Positions 48,131 to 60,755 are shown, counted from the first letter of the stretch. The stretch is 64,000 nucleotides of DNA from Phallusia mammillata (GCA_003260075.1 QLIY01000154.1:124001-188000); one strand, 5' to 3'. Made by a program: numbers and translations. The notes: generated by a model from the sequence alone, not told the origin.

Positions 48131-48785
48131 TAGTGTTCTTAATGGTTTTAAATGTACAGTGTCGAAATAAATTTCTTTGAGCAGCTCCTGTAAAAAGTGA
48201 ATGTTTTCCATTTAAAGATGTTTTGAATATTATTTGAAAAAAGCTTTATTATTATAGTCCGTTTGTAAACCGACCTGAGCTAGACTTTTAAATGGAGGAA
48301 ATAAAAAAATCGCATTTTTCTCGCCCATAAAAGAAATTTTAATGAGGATTCACCATCACTATAAATCGTATCCCATGTTGACATACTAAACATAAAACAA
48401 AAGTACGGTGTTTTTACGACCCTCTTTACTGCCAAAAAACTCGTTAAGTTGTATCTTGCAGTTGAACACACTGTCAGTAAATAAACTTAGGCGCTCGTTG
48501 AAATTTATAGCATCTTGACGATACTTTTAACGGATTTATTAGGTCTTGCCTTTTTGTTCCTAAGTTAAATTCAGCGGCAGTCTTATTTGTAAAGGTTACA
48601 AAACTTTGTTGTGATAGAAACTTTTGTTTGAGAATTTGCATGAGTTGATGTAGAATAATTAAAAACTTTTAAAGTGGTCATGTTAATTTTTTTAAGGAAA
48701 CTGTTTTTCTACATTTTAGAGATAAAACATTGTTTCAAACGAGCGTACCAAAGTTTTTTCTGTCAAAACTCTTGAAAATATTTAA

Positions 48786-51450
48786 ATGTCCGTTATGGCC
48801 GATTCAGCTGAGGGTAGGGATTTTGAAAACCAGAAAGATATAACAACAGAAAAAGGAGATGAAAAACCTGCAACAATGGTAAAAATTGTGCTGGTAGCGT
48901 TCGCCGCGGTTCAAGTTACCCTGTGCTTTATAGCACTTATACTTCCGGATTTGGTCGTGGGAAAGTTGTCCAAGTGATGTTTGCTGTGTGATAAAGCATT
49001 ATTTCATTTTCATTCAAGCTCTGAATTTTAAGTAGCCTACATATCGAAGCACGTAACTATTAAAGTACTTGTCTTGACATTTTTTTAATTTGTGATTTCT
49101 GACAAAAAATTTGTTCAGTCTAATACAAAGATAAATAGCATACAGTCTGAGAGAAAACAAAAACAAATTTGTTGTTATTTTAGGGAAGATGCATTGGATT
49201 TCATGGAGAGTTTGCATGATGACGAAGATTTTATCACACAATCATCTTTGGTTGAAGCTAAGATCGGATACTTTGTAAGCTTTATTAACAACACAAAAGA
49301 TGGCTCTAGCAGAGAAGGTCAGTAAAAACCAAACTGCTGCGTAAATGTCTGTGCTTGTCTGAAAAACCCTACATACGTTGTAGGTTAAAAAAAACACGTT
49401 ATTACCGATTGGAACCATAAATTTCTACACTTCAACGCTTACTGTTGTATTAGTAAACGTATACAAAAGTAGTGTTGTTTTGATCTAAGTTATTACTCGT
49501 AATATATTACAACAAAAACGTTTCCTACTTTGCGTTTAATTTGATCTTGCTGGGCGAACAACCTTGACTTACGACTATGCATCTTAACTCGAGCATAGAT
49601 ACTTTAGCACTGGTGAAAATTGATTTCTTTTCGTGGGAAAAAGTACAATTGTTAAAAAAAGTGTTTCGCTCTTTTCTTAGTAGTTACCATTGGCAACTGT
49701 ATTGCAGGAATGGTCAGTATTTTTGCCTTCTCACTGTTATCGACGGTTTCTTCTCTGCTCACGTTGTTGTACGCAGTTCAAGTAATGTGTCACTGCTGTA
49801 CCTCCAAACCCTGCCAACAAGGGTCGGAATATTGCGACCGTATGAGCACTTTCTGTCGAAAAATGGCCAAGACAAACTTTTCCTCTGGTAATTTGTCTGC
49901 TTTTCCGATTGATGTTTTCCCTTTTTTTTACCAAGGCAAGCACTATTTTGCACATCTCTGAAGGATAATATAAACCCGTAAACCAGGTAAACGGCTGTCG
50001 GCCTGCTGTTAGCCGTCAAGTGATGATGTTCATATGAACCTTTTAATTTGTTAACATCGCTCACAACTTTCCGTCAAAAAACTTAGCAATACGATATAAT
50101 GCGCCACATACGTTTTTTAAAGATTTCTGTTGACATTCGAGTAACCATTTTCCAAATTTCATTAGTTTTAATTGTAAAAAGATTTAGTCGTACCATACTC
50201 TACCACTACTAGTCAAATATGACGAAGGGATCGGAAGATAAAACAAGTGTATCTTTCCTGTAGGAGTTTCCAGCGTGGCAGTAACAGGGATGACTAATTT
50301 CTCTCTTCCTGATCTCGAAGGCGGAAGATTCGGGACAAACTTCTATTCCAAATTGCTGCGAGAGCATTTTCTGATCTCATCCAATATTTAAAAACCCATG
50401 TTAAAAAACCAAACAAAAACAATACAGACACAGAAAATGCTAACATTCCACTAACTGGAAATAAAAATGAGAAGGGAACGCAGTGCAGCGTTCATAATAG
50501 GCTGAAGGATATTTTAAACGGCCCAGATGTTTCAAATACTTCAGAGGCTTCCCCAAGCAGAGACGTAACAAACCGTTTTAACACTATATTAATTGGAAAT
50601 AACCATCAGGCAGGAAACCACTTTAGCAGTTATGCACAAGAGACGCCTGACGATATTTCGAACGGACCATGGTGTGTCAAATACTTCAGAGTCTTCCACG
50701 AGCACAACAGGAGCTATCAATAATGCCTACGATACGAGTCCTGGGGACCATATAGCCGATCATAATACAGGTAACTTATACCCTAATGGCAGTCAAGAGG
50801 AGCGTGGATATCAAAACTCTACGTTTTCAGATGATTCTTTAGAGCAGGGGTCACCAAACTACGACCCGCGGGCCAGATCCGGCCCGCGAGGTCATTTCAT
50901 CCGGCCCGCGACCACATCTTTGGTTTGCCAAATTGTATTAATAACTTTGTAACATTAAAAGTTAATCTACTCCTTCCAAAAGTTTTCCTGTGGCGATATT
51001 CAGCATTGATATTACAGAGTTTCATAGGATTATAACGCCCAAGATTGATCCAAAGCCAGTTTGTTACGTCACAGACAAGACTACAAGTGTTAATTATGCG
51101 CAAACAATTGCCTTCTTGTGGCGTAATATACAAGCATTGCTTGTAAAATGAGACTAATTATACAGTTTAACAGTCGCATGACCAGTTTTTGAATGGGATT
51201 GTAGAAAGACCATATCTTAGCGCACCTAAGGACATGTAAACTAATCATTATTAGCACTCATCCGGCCCGCAGCGAAAAAAGTTTGGTGACCCCTGCTTTA
51301 GAGGAATCAAACAAATCAAGATCTGGCCTTTATCCAAACTTAACATAAGAAGACTCTGCAATCGATCAAGAGAATGTTTAACTCCAAGTACCTGCAGAGG
51401 TTTATCAAAGTCAACAGGAGTATGACCCTGAAGCCGTTTTAAATGCATAG
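48786..51450 (+). pseudogene. Four-transmembrane protein 2, decaying paralogue with frameshift and hAT insertion
   Basis: Exons: 48786-48973, 49184-49317, 49708-49887, then exon 4 from 50264. Exon structure and splice phases copy the gene at 45391. TM1, the loop (EDALDFMESLHDDED, site NNT), TM2 with its cysteine cluster, and TM3 are intact. In exon 4 one base is missing relative to the paralogue (ttctatt-ccaaatt), which gives a stop at 50389-50391 within TM4 and a product of about 209 aa. Further on the frame shifts again near 50670, and a 451-bp hAT element (50845-51295) splits the tail. The ancestral end is still visible as AAATGCATAG at 51441-51450. A shortened protein could still be made, so complete loss of function is not shown. 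Confidence 0.8.
50845..51295. mobile_element. hAT-type element inserted in a coding exon
   Basis: CAGGGGTCACCAAACT at the left and AGTTTGGTGACCCCTG at the right are perfect inverted repeats. CTTTAGAG flanks both sides (50837-50844 and 51296-51303). Subterminal gcccgcgggccagatccggc and catccggcccgc are present. It lies in the tail region of the second four-TM gene. Confidence 0.93.
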
Positions 51451-54147
51451 TTTTTCTAATTGCACTTTAAGGTTATTTGTCCGAAAATCGTATTATTAAA
51501 AAAAAAAAAAAACATTAACCATAATTGACAGTGGCTTATCGGACCAGGTCTTACAACTTTTTCTTGACGGCAATTGTTTACTAATCGGTCTGGTTATTTG
51601 ACCTAATAATCCGCTTTAAAAGATTGGCGCTTCACGACGTAAAATAGCTTTGCGAGACAAGGTTGTGCAACCAAGAATTTGCATTTAAGTTTAATACTAA
51701 TAATTTGCGGCCCATAAAAATCAAACGGAGTTGAAATAGGGCTGTTTCCTATTTGTTAGCTAAACCTGGTTGATAAGGCTTCCAAACGGTGTCGTTATTA
51801 TTAGTGCTTTGTTTTGAAATGTGGAATTATTGTACTTAGTGACATATATTTACAAACATATTCTTAAATTGCCACAGCTGTTTGATGTAATTATATTCAA
51901 ATTAAGTCTATGATTTTTGTTGTTTTTAGTTGTACTCAATACGCGTTGATTGTAGTAGGTGGTTTGACTTTATCTTCTTTTCATTTGCAAACATGAACCT
52001 TTAAAAGGACAAGGTCGGAAACAGCTGATTGCAAAACGCAATACTACGGATAGATTACTAAAAACTTATGTCACAAACGGTTGGGCTAGTCCTTTTAAAA
52101 ACTATTACTTTCATAAAACAAAACAAAAAACACGTTACGCTTGAATTAGCCTTTTAAAATGTCAAAGACAAATGTGCTTGCATAGTCACGTCATCATTGT
52201 ATTTCTATTGTTAAACAGCTACGTAAACAACAAGGACAACTACCGAAAAAAACATGGTTCATCAAATCAAATGTCCTAGTCTTTAAATTGTGCTTTAATT
52301 TCGTTCTCTGGGTATGTTCTGCCGTTGGATCGCAACCGTCTGCTCAAACCCGGCGGGATACGTTCGGTTGCATATGTCGGTGATTGAGCCTGCGGGTTCT
52401 GCTGCATGGTTAAATGAAACCCTCTCAAACGGATACACCCACGCGGTTCCTCGGAACGTTTCCTGTGGTGCCATAGGCAGACTCGGGTGTTCTCGTAGGC
52501 AGACCAATATTCTGATATAGTTTAAAGCAAATGTTATTTGTTATGAAATGTTTGAGATGAAAAAAGCCCAACGCAGACAATCACGTCTTTGTGATTGTTT
52601 TGTTGTTGGTCAAACCGCCAAATATCCAAAAAATATTTGTGTAGTGTTTTGTGCATATTTGATGTATATTATGTGTGCCATTTTTAATACCCGAACATCG
52701 AATCACCCTAGATTGCGTATTGCTCAAGAAATGTCGAGGGGAATTTGTAGGGATTGCGATAATTATTTGTGCAAATAATGCAACAGTTATTAACCAATTT
52801 TCCTTGTTTTAAAGTGTTAGATTAAAGGTAGCGAATGGGATAAAAATTGTAATTCATATGTGCTGTCAAATCCTGCTATGAACTTTCCAATATTATATTT
52901 TACAGTTAGTTAGGTTTGTGTGAAAGCCAATTGCAAGAGCACATATGTGCAGTTTATCTCCTTTAAACCGCACTTATTGCTTTGTTAGTCATTCTATAAT
53001 TGTTTTACAAAAATATTCAACCAACGAACTGAAGTGCATGACGGTGTTGAGGATTAGAGTTTCGGACCTAAAAGCTTAAGAGTTTAAAAGGTTATCAAGA
53101 CTGTGGTTTAAATGGTGCTGACATTATATGCCTACAAGAGTTTTGTGTGAGGGTTAACAGACAACCAAAGCGTTGCTCCGCATCGGCAAAAAATTTACAT
53201 TCTTCAATTATACAGCAAACGGTAAGTTACAACTATGTTGAGGTTAGAACCCAAGGCGCTCTCGAGGAAGAATATCGATAAAAGTTCCATTCTTTTTTCC
53301 TTTGTTTATCGCGCACTGTACTAGTCGCATTCAGTGTTATTTACTCTGATGAAGACGACCTGTATAGGACGTCGAAATGTCGGAATAAAATTACATTTGC
53401 CAGAAGAGCTCCACACACTTGATATGTGAAATGATGCCTACACTCATGACACCTACACATAATATCTTGTACGTAATATGACGTAAACGGCTGACAGACA
53501 GCAGTGATCTACATGAGCATATATCTTTACTCCGTGGGCGAATTAGACCCACGTATTGCGTCAGGACAAGGACGTATATACGCAGATTAAAGCCCATCTG
53601 CTATAAAAAAAAGTTCTAAATTGTTTGCGAAGTTGTGAAGCATAAAGAGATTAGTTGGTGTATAATAGAGTACAGAAGAGTTGTGTTTGTAGTTATGAAT
53701 AGGGAAACAGAAAGCAGAAATCTGCGCAGTTTTATCCGTAAGTTAAAAACGTTTTCACGCACAATAATCTGAAGTTGGAAAAATTTGATTTCCACACTGC
53801 CTTGCCTTTATCAAGCTGATACTACAAGTTGCATCACGTTGCACTAAACACATTGTGCCAAAAACTACAATTCTGACAACTGTAGTATATATCGTGGACT
53901 TTTAAACTCACAGAATAGCTGCCATTCAATCGTTTTTCACAAAAAAAAATATGCAAATTTTAGATCGCTTTTCGCAATCGATAACTGTCCTTTTCTCGTA
54001 AATACAAATTTTTGAGAAGCTCTTTCGGATTTGGCGATTTACGAAAACTAATAGTAAAGCATTGTTAATTTTTTTCTGTTTTGCTTTTGATGTGTATGGA
54101 AATATTTGCATAAATTAGCTATTTAATTATTTAATATTCAGATTACC
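51451..54147. other. Gene-free stretch with a hammerhead-like repeat and a GC-rich island
   Basis: 52310-52510 is GC-rich and open on both strands (68 and 70 codons) but shows no motif I recognise. The hammerhead-like repeat is at 53322-53398. No gene is supported. Confidence 0.4.
53322..53398 (+). repeat. Candidate hammerhead ribozyme, Penelope-type repeat, copy 2
   Basis: CTGATGA (53346-53352), a hairpin with stem GACG/CGTC, then GAAA (53374-53377). UGU-CGGA-AUA after GAAA can form a short stem III (one G-U) with an AUA cleavage triplet. The upstream AGTGTTATTT pairs with the downstream AAATTACATT. Flanking words (gtcgcattcagtgttattta, acatttgccagaagagc) are shared with copy 1 at 22966-23046. 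Confidence 0.58.
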
Positions 54148-54891
54148 ATGTCTCAAAGTGAAAATGAAGGGTACCCCTTAATACAACCTCGTGCTGGAGT
54201 ATTTATTTACCATCGAAGAACCAACCTTCTAGTTATCTTCTTTTTGACCATGCTTCAACTGAGTCTTTGTTTGCTGTCAATTTTTTACAAAGATGTGGAT
54301 TTAGAAGCGACAACAGCGTAAGTGGCTTACTAAAACGGGTAGTGTGGCAGATATTTTCAATTTGGTAGTTATAAGGTTTACTTTTGTGTTTGTATAACAT
54401 TTTTATTAAATTGATAGGCACAATTTGAGTTTTGGCTTGGCGTTGCATTCGGCCATTTTCTCAGGATTGACGTTGATCTTTTCAATACTACTGCTCTGCA
54501 CTTGCTGGAGTAATAAATGTTCCTCGGCGTTTGACGTGATGCTGAGTGGGCTGTCTGTGTCATACATCGCATCTGGTAACGCTAACTTCACAAGCATTAT
54601 AACTGTCAGTTTGTGTTAAATAAATTAATACCATATACTCAACTATTTAAATATGTCACAATTGACCGTTAGTAATCTTGTGATATAGTACATATAAAAT
54701 TGTAGCTTCAGCCTAATAATCATGCTTGTTTTTTAGGTTCGCCGGGCATTGTTGCTTTTGCCTTGTTTGTGTACACATTTAAAACAGAAATTTTTGGCCT
54801 TGGCTTTTGGGTCCACCTAACAGCTACTCTACTCTCTTTAGCCATTCACGCCCTGAAGAGAAAAATACTTTCAACAAATATCAACCATTAG
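54148..54891 (+). CDS. Four-transmembrane protein 3, three exons, 160 aa
   Basis: Exons: 54148-54317, 54418-54575, 54737-54891; GT-AG, phases 2 and 1. The N-terminus is polar (MSQSENEGYPLIQ). TM1 is NLLVIFFLTMLQLSLCLLSIF. TM2 is LHSAIFSGLTLIFSILLLCT, followed by a cysteine cluster (CTCWSNKC). TM3 is GIVAFALFVYTF and TM4 is WVHLTATLLSLAIHALK, ending in a short basic tail. The order TM1, TM2 plus Cys cluster, TM3/TM4, and the splice phases, match the genes at 45391 and 48786, but the separate loop exon and the long tail are missing. I infer a diverged member of the same local family. Function not known. Confidence 0.8.
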
Positions 54892-55541
54892 AATCTGTTG
54901 TTCAGTGATTTAAATCTGAAAATTTTCGCATGCAATTGTGAAATGTGTTAAACACAGCTTACTCATAAATTATATTTTTCCAATTTATGTCTCGTATTCG
55001 CACATGAATTTTTTTGATTGATTTTTTTACCTATTGACTTCATCTATAGCTACAATCTAAATTGGTTCTAATAGGATTTGATGTTGGTTTTGTGTCTATT
55101 CTTGTTTTAATGTCTATTTGATATGTGGAATTGATTTTGGTTCGATTTCGGACATTATTTTGGAATATTCAGTCGCTAATTAGGTACTGCTTTCTTGTTG
55201 CTAGAACCTTCAGCGATAGCTTGTTCTAAGGATACGACTGGTATTTTTATCCAACAATGAACAGAAGCCGTTCCTAGAATTCCTATTACGCAGTTATACT
55301 GAAAGGCTTCTGTAACATCACGGAACATTGATCTACTTTTCTGTGTTTATTCATTCTATAGTATATTATTGCACATCATATGTATCCATAAAAAGCAAGA
55401 TCCAAATATTACAACATTCAGACTACTAAATTAATTATCAAAACATTTGCTGCCCAAAAAAAACTTCAACAGAAAAGAGAAAAAAAGTGTCGCCAGTAAA
55501 ACAGGTTGCGTGCACAAATAAATATCACATTGTTATGTACA
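54892..55541. other. Intergenic stretch, nothing recognised
   Basis: AT-rich sequence between the plus-strand four-TM gene and the end of the minus-strand gene; the two genes converge here. Confidence 0.4.
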
Positions 55542-55970
55542 TTATTCCGATGCATCAATATCAGATGAGACAGTGGTTATCTTCACGTCTTTCTCCCAGG
55601 CATTGTAAATAATTCTGGGTCTTCTTGAATTTCCAGCTTCCACAGCTTCATCACCTTTGTAAGCAGATTCAGACAGAACCACTACTTTCGTAGTTTGTGT
55701 GCTTGACAACAACTTAAAGGGGAACAACCTTGTGCCGTAATCAGGAAAAGAACATATTAAAGCGGCCACGTTTAATATAAAGTTTCCATAGACGAGATGC
55801 CCAATGAACATTTCCGAGACGCGACTTTTTAGATGTGGCGAAAATACTGTAATAACAGGAATTAATAGATCTGACACAACGCATACAGCAGCGGTGCTTG
55901 CTGAACGAACGTAGACCGTGTTGATAATAATTAGTTTGCTCCAAAACTTTTCATTCTTGAGGCTCTGCAC
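55542..55970 (-). CDS. Last exon of a membrane protein gene (partial)
   Basis: A 142-codon open segment starts after a good acceptor (ATTGGTGCAG|GTGCAG, phase 0) with an in-frame stop just upstream, so it must be spliced to an earlier exon that I could not find. It contains two hydrophobic stretches (SAAVCVV-like ASTAAVCVVSDLLIPVITVF and LVYGNFILNVAALICSF), then a polar cytosolic-looking tail (STQTTKVVVLSESAYKGDE) ending DIDASE. It could be the TM3-TM4 and tail part of another four-TM protein, lying tail-to-tail with the gene at 54148. That link is an inference from topology and position only. Confidence 0.5.
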   Translation of the reverse strand: MQSLKNEKFWSKLIIINTVYVRSASTAAVCVVSDLLIPVITVFSPHLKSRVSEMFIGHLVYGNFILNVAALICSFPDYGTRLFPFKLLSSTQTTKVVVLSESAYKGDEAVEAGNSRRPRIIYNAWEKDVKITTVSSDIDASE

Positions 55971-56278
55971 CTGCACCAATCAACACAAACTAACATTTGC
56001 CGTGGTGTAATTTCTATCTATCAATAAAGAAACCGACCAACAAGATGGAAAAAATAATGAACAGCAAAATGTACCCGTCAAAAAATTGATTAAAGCGTTA
56101 CGGAATTTAAATAAATAGAATGTTTCCATCTCTATAAAACGTGTTAATGTATGTTAAGTATTTACAAATATTATTGCAATTAAAACAAACCTTTTTTCAG
56201 TTCGAGTTACAAATATATGCGCAGTTTAGTGGCAACAGAAACACCAATCAAGAATGAACCAAACAAGAATGTCATTAG

Positions 56279-56520
56279 TTAAATCACGAACCAACCGAGA
56301 ACCACGAGACCCATCGTCATCAAAATATTAATTTGTGCTGCGTCTTTAGCACCATTTGTTGTTGTTGTTGCTGCCGTAGTGGCAGTTCTTGTGTCGTAGT
56401 GCGTAGTGATTGTTGTTGATACTGTGGTTGTAGGTGTTGTTGTTGCTGTTGTGGTTGTAGGTGTTGTTGTTGATGCTGTGGTTGTAGGTGTTGTTGTTGC
56501 TGTTGTGGTTGTAGGTGTTG

Positions 56521-56577
<57 letters not shown>

Positions 56578-58709
56578 GTGGTTGTAGGTGTTGCTGTTAC
56601 TGTTGTGGCTGTAGGTGTTGTTGTTAAGTTTGTAGTTGTTGTTGCTGTTGTCGTTACCGGTGTTGTGTTTCCCGTTACATTCAGTTCATCCACACTCAGC
56701 AAGTTACATTCGTCGTTTTGGCAACAGGCAGCCACACAGTTACTGTAAAAACACGTGTATTTTACTAATTATAGATATCTTCAAATCAAATCTGACTTTG
56801 GAAATTCGAAAAACTTGTTCATTGCTCTTTTTGGATCGAAGTTTATTTTTAGTTAATTATCTTCAGGTCGCTACTGTAAGTCCTTGGCCAGTCTAAACTT
56901 AAAAATAACTTACGTTCTGTTTCCACAAAGTCCGGCATCACAGGCAGCCGCTGTCTGACACGAAACTTCAACTTCTGAAACAGAAAGAAGTTTCGGTTTC
57001 AAACGACTTTCAATCGCATTTCAGACAACTCACAAACAAGTGCTTTGTTTCTCGTTTAATTCAAATTTTACAAACCATCATCAACAATGTCTCCTTTCAG
57101 TTGTTTTAGTTAAGGACCAACCTTTTTGGTTCCCATCTTCTATTCTTCCACACTGATGGCCCGGAGCACAAGTGCTGAGTTGAGCAATATTTCCATCCGG
57201 TACAAGTTTTGTCAGACAGCGCACAATGTTGTTTATGTCAGGAACAGACCTAGCGTTGCACTGATCCGCATCAAAACAACATGCAGATACACAATTTCTG
57301 AACAAGAAATGCGTGATTTTATTAAACAAACCATGTAATCATTCCAATATTTTGTTTTCAAAGAAATGTATAGTATTTTAAAATTTTGTGGAAAACGTGA
57401 TTGATCTTTTTGTAAGTCACGAAATTTACTCACGTGACATTTTTGCAGAGCAGATTGCAATTTTTGTCAGTCGAACACAAACCGGTTGATGTTGTCACTG
57501 CAAACAAAACGTTACGTTACAATGCAAAGCACTTGTTCTTTGTCGAACGTGTTGTAGAAAACTTTGACTTGTTTTTGAACTATATTTCGAAAGGTTGCTG
57601 AATTTATTTGCCTCTTTGTATGTTAACTTCCATCTCAAGCTTGTTTTACCTTAACAACTTTCCTCACCTCCATCAGCGGTAACTTCCCTCCTTGCGCAAA
57701 GCTCAAATCTCTGGCATGTTTTCGTTTCGGTAAGGGTTCCATTTTTTGTTGTTCCCGTCATACAAGTCAACTCATCAACTATTCTAATTACATCATGGTG
57801 AAAGTTGCAGTTTGGTTCATTGTTGCAGCACGCCGACCAACAATTCCTAAAGATATCTTGTCATTAAACAATCTGATACGAACTTCAAATTGACATCACT
57901 CAACAGTTTATCCCCCGATCTACTAAGGTTTCATTCAAAACTTTTTTAACCTTGTCAGACCCGAACGCTAGTCAAAGAACCCGAGATTTAGACCTTTTCG
58001 TAGGAACGAGAGGGATATGTTTCACAATGGTTGCTTTTCAAACAGGCGTTTATACGATTCTTACGCTTCGTAGCCTGAAGCAACAGTGTGCACCATTATT
58101 GGCATTTGATTAAAGTGGCAAATAATCTATTGCATCGCTCGAGCCCTCAGGACAAACGTAACTTGGCCTTTTCTTAAACTCCGTTGAGCACTGTTTTCTC
58201 TTGAGTTAATTGTAGTTATCTCTCAACGCTGGTCAACTTTTTCAAAGTCAGAATTTTCACAGTGTATAATGCAAACTTCAGCTGCCACTTAATCGAGCCC
58301 CTGCGTTTCTTTTTAATACAGTTTAAGACTTAAAAGTAAGTGGGAATCATTACAATCTAAATCATATTTTATTTTCCACAAAAGTTTCTGTGTCACTGTG
58401 AAGTGGAATTATTTTTAAACCTGTTTTTTTTTTACATTCTAAACCTGCTAAGTTGACAAAAATTGATACTTACGGGACTCCTGCACAAAGTTGATCGCAT
58501 GCGACGACGTTATCCTGGCATGATGAGATATAAATGTAATCAGCATTGCCGAAATATGTTTCTGTCAATCCACAATAGGTTGCAGAATTCGGACATTCCG
58601 TAGTATTATATTCGGAAGCTGTTCCCTGAACACAACTCAAACTATTGACTAGTTGCGCTTCCAACACCATCACAGCAACCAGGCAGGCTGTAGCGAGTGC
58701 TTGGTTCAT
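56279..58709 (-). CDS. GPI-anchored protein with three LU (Ly6/uPAR) domains and Thr-rich stalk, six exons
   Basis: Exons: 58709-58474, 57846-57668, 57497-57434, 57297-57122, 56974-56914, 56742-56279; GT-AG, phases 2, 1, 2, 1, 2. A signal peptide (ACLVAVMVLEAQLVNS) precedes three consecutive three-finger LU domains, each starting with a C after a hydrophobic pair and ending in the family's CC....CN box: SACCNNEPNCN, SACCFDADQCN and AACCQNDECN. Then comes a stalk of Thr-Pro/Thr-Ala repeats (TTTPTTTTATTTPTTT), and the end NGAKDAAQ plus a hydrophobic tail (INILMTMGLVVLGWFVI), a classic GPI-attachment signal. It is therefore expected on the outer cell surface. The layout recalls uPAR (three LU domains, GPI). 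A 54-base G run (56523-56576) interrupts the stalk, so repeat number and frame there are assumed. Confidence 0.87.
56400..56660 (-). repeat. Thr-rich minisatellite in the LU protein stalk, interrupted by a G run
   Basis: Repeats of about 24 bases (ggttgtaggtgttgttgttg with variants ctgttgtg / atgctgtg on +) encode Thr-Pro-Thr and Thr-Ala units. The G run 56523-56576 sits inside the array, as expected if a contig ended in a repeat that could not be assembled. Confidence 0.75.
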
Positions 58710-60755
58710 ATTTGTCTTTTAATTTAATCCCCTAAACATTTCTAAATCTTTGTCAAAACTGAATACGGTCCATTCCAAAACCGTCGTATTAAATTTGCGA
58801 TTGTGTTTTATTTCTTTTCTTTAATCTGTCTTTCTAATATTACCTTTACTTATTTGATTTTCTGTTTCATTTCATATTAACAAATTATTAAAAAAAATAA
58901 TCAGAAGACACGAAAAACACATCTGACAATGCTTCTGAATGAAATTATGAACAGATCGCATTCGATGATCTCTCCGAAATACGAAAGAAGGCATTTTTTC
59001 CTGGGCGCTGTGGTCGTTTAAACGGACCGAATTCAATGTTCCTTTTTACCGCCTCTTTCTTTTTTCATTTTTCTTGTGTTGGACTTTTCATTTACCCACT
59101 GGCAAAGCACTACCGTTTGTGTTGTATCGCGCACAATGAATCGACTCTACATATGTGCTAGTGTTTATTCAACAAAACATTAAGATGACGTGTTATGACA
59201 ATGCATGTTAGTATGACTTCGATCAATTTCTGGGAGAGCGTGTGCAATATTGACTTGCTCTCTAACATCCTTACTGTTGTTGTTTCATTTATGGAATAGA
59301 AAAATCGACTGTTTCCATACATGAGCGCCAAGAAAGCGTTTACATTAGTCAAGCATTAAAGCTTGTAGGACTATAGGATTGAATTTACACGGTACCGGTC
59401 AACCCCCTGTCCCATTGCGAATCGTAAATAAGCAAAGACTTTTTACTGTAGAAGATTCGACGGGAACAAAAAACAAATCATCAAATATTTCTGTGCATGT
59501 TCTCATATTTTGTATTTACGTTATCGTTTTCGCTTGTACATAATAGCTTGTGTGCGCAAACGTGAATTCATGATTTGCAATTTAGCACATGTCGACGCAG
59601 CAGATTAACTAAATTAGACTCAATGGTCAATGTAACATTTGTCGTTACAAACATCGGGTTTATGTCGAACTGATATAACAACTGTTTAATTAGGTACGCT
59701 TTTAATGTAAGTTTATATATACGCAAACCTTCGTAAAAACATTATGGATGCAGTCCAGAGTTTTTAAAAACAATACTGAAAGATTTTTTGTCGGATTTTA
59801 GTGAAATAATGAGCCCAAAACTTGAAACAAAAGCAAAAGACTAAAACTCTTTTTTCCAGTTTGCGAAAATTTTTGAAACTAGGCAAACGATCAAAACAGG
59901 GGAAGACTGGATAAAAGTAAAAAAACGCCAGGGAAAAAAATAGCATTACATTTGGACATTACGTCAAAAACAATTTCATGCGCATTGTGAACACTAACTT
60001 TATCCCAAAACGTTGTAACTTTTTGATACATTACCATTACGGCAAACACTATTTTTGTAATATATCGACTAAAATTCACCCTACTATAAGCATCTTGGTG
60101 TTCAACATGCGAAATATGTCGACCGGAACACACGTTTGTCCGTTTTGGAACTCCGGACTATGCCGAAAGCGTTACGGGGTTTGTTTAACAAATTGGTCAT
60201 TGAACTGATGTGATGCTAAACAAAGTACCGTGCAGTACCAGCTTCCATACATGACACCCTTAAACAAGTTCTGAACAATCGCAAAGCTTACATTTTACGT
60301 TCGTTTCCTAAGACTACATTTCGGACCAAATTTAACAAAAATCGTGCAATATTTTAAATAAATGCATTAAATGTTATTGTAGTGCTTTCATTATCCCGTT
60401 AAGCTGATGTGAATGAATGAGCTCCATTCTAACTTGTTTTAATGAGATATTTGTATATTCTCTATTTTCATACGTCAGTCGTCACTCAATGATTCTAATG
60501 TGACCATGCAGGGCACCATGACATCTACAGTGCCAAGTTAAACTATTTTTCGCTCATTTAAACAAGGTAGGATTATTTGAATGAATCAAGTATGAATTGT
60601 TATAGTAGGTTGGAAGTAAATATATAAGTTATTCATTTTAATATTTTAGAAATATTTCAGATTTCTAAATGTACCATTTTTTTTTCTCTTCAAATAATAT
60701 GAAAACGAACACGTATATTTTTTGAAACAACACACCTGCTCATTTTAAACACTAG

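Larger units (their letters stand above)
47205..48785. other. Intergenic region with a tRNA-like SINE and a long G run
   Basis: Holds the SINE candidate (47840-48036) and a 91-base G run (48037-48127). 48160-48420 resembles 44390-44760 upstream of the first four-TM gene, so the upstream regions of the two genes are also duplicated. Confidence 0.45.

Noticed and set aside
56406..56748. Plus-strand frames of Val, Gly and Cys across the minisatellite
   Set aside because: They are the reverse of the Thr-rich stalk exon plus the G run; the minus-strand gene explains the sequence fully.
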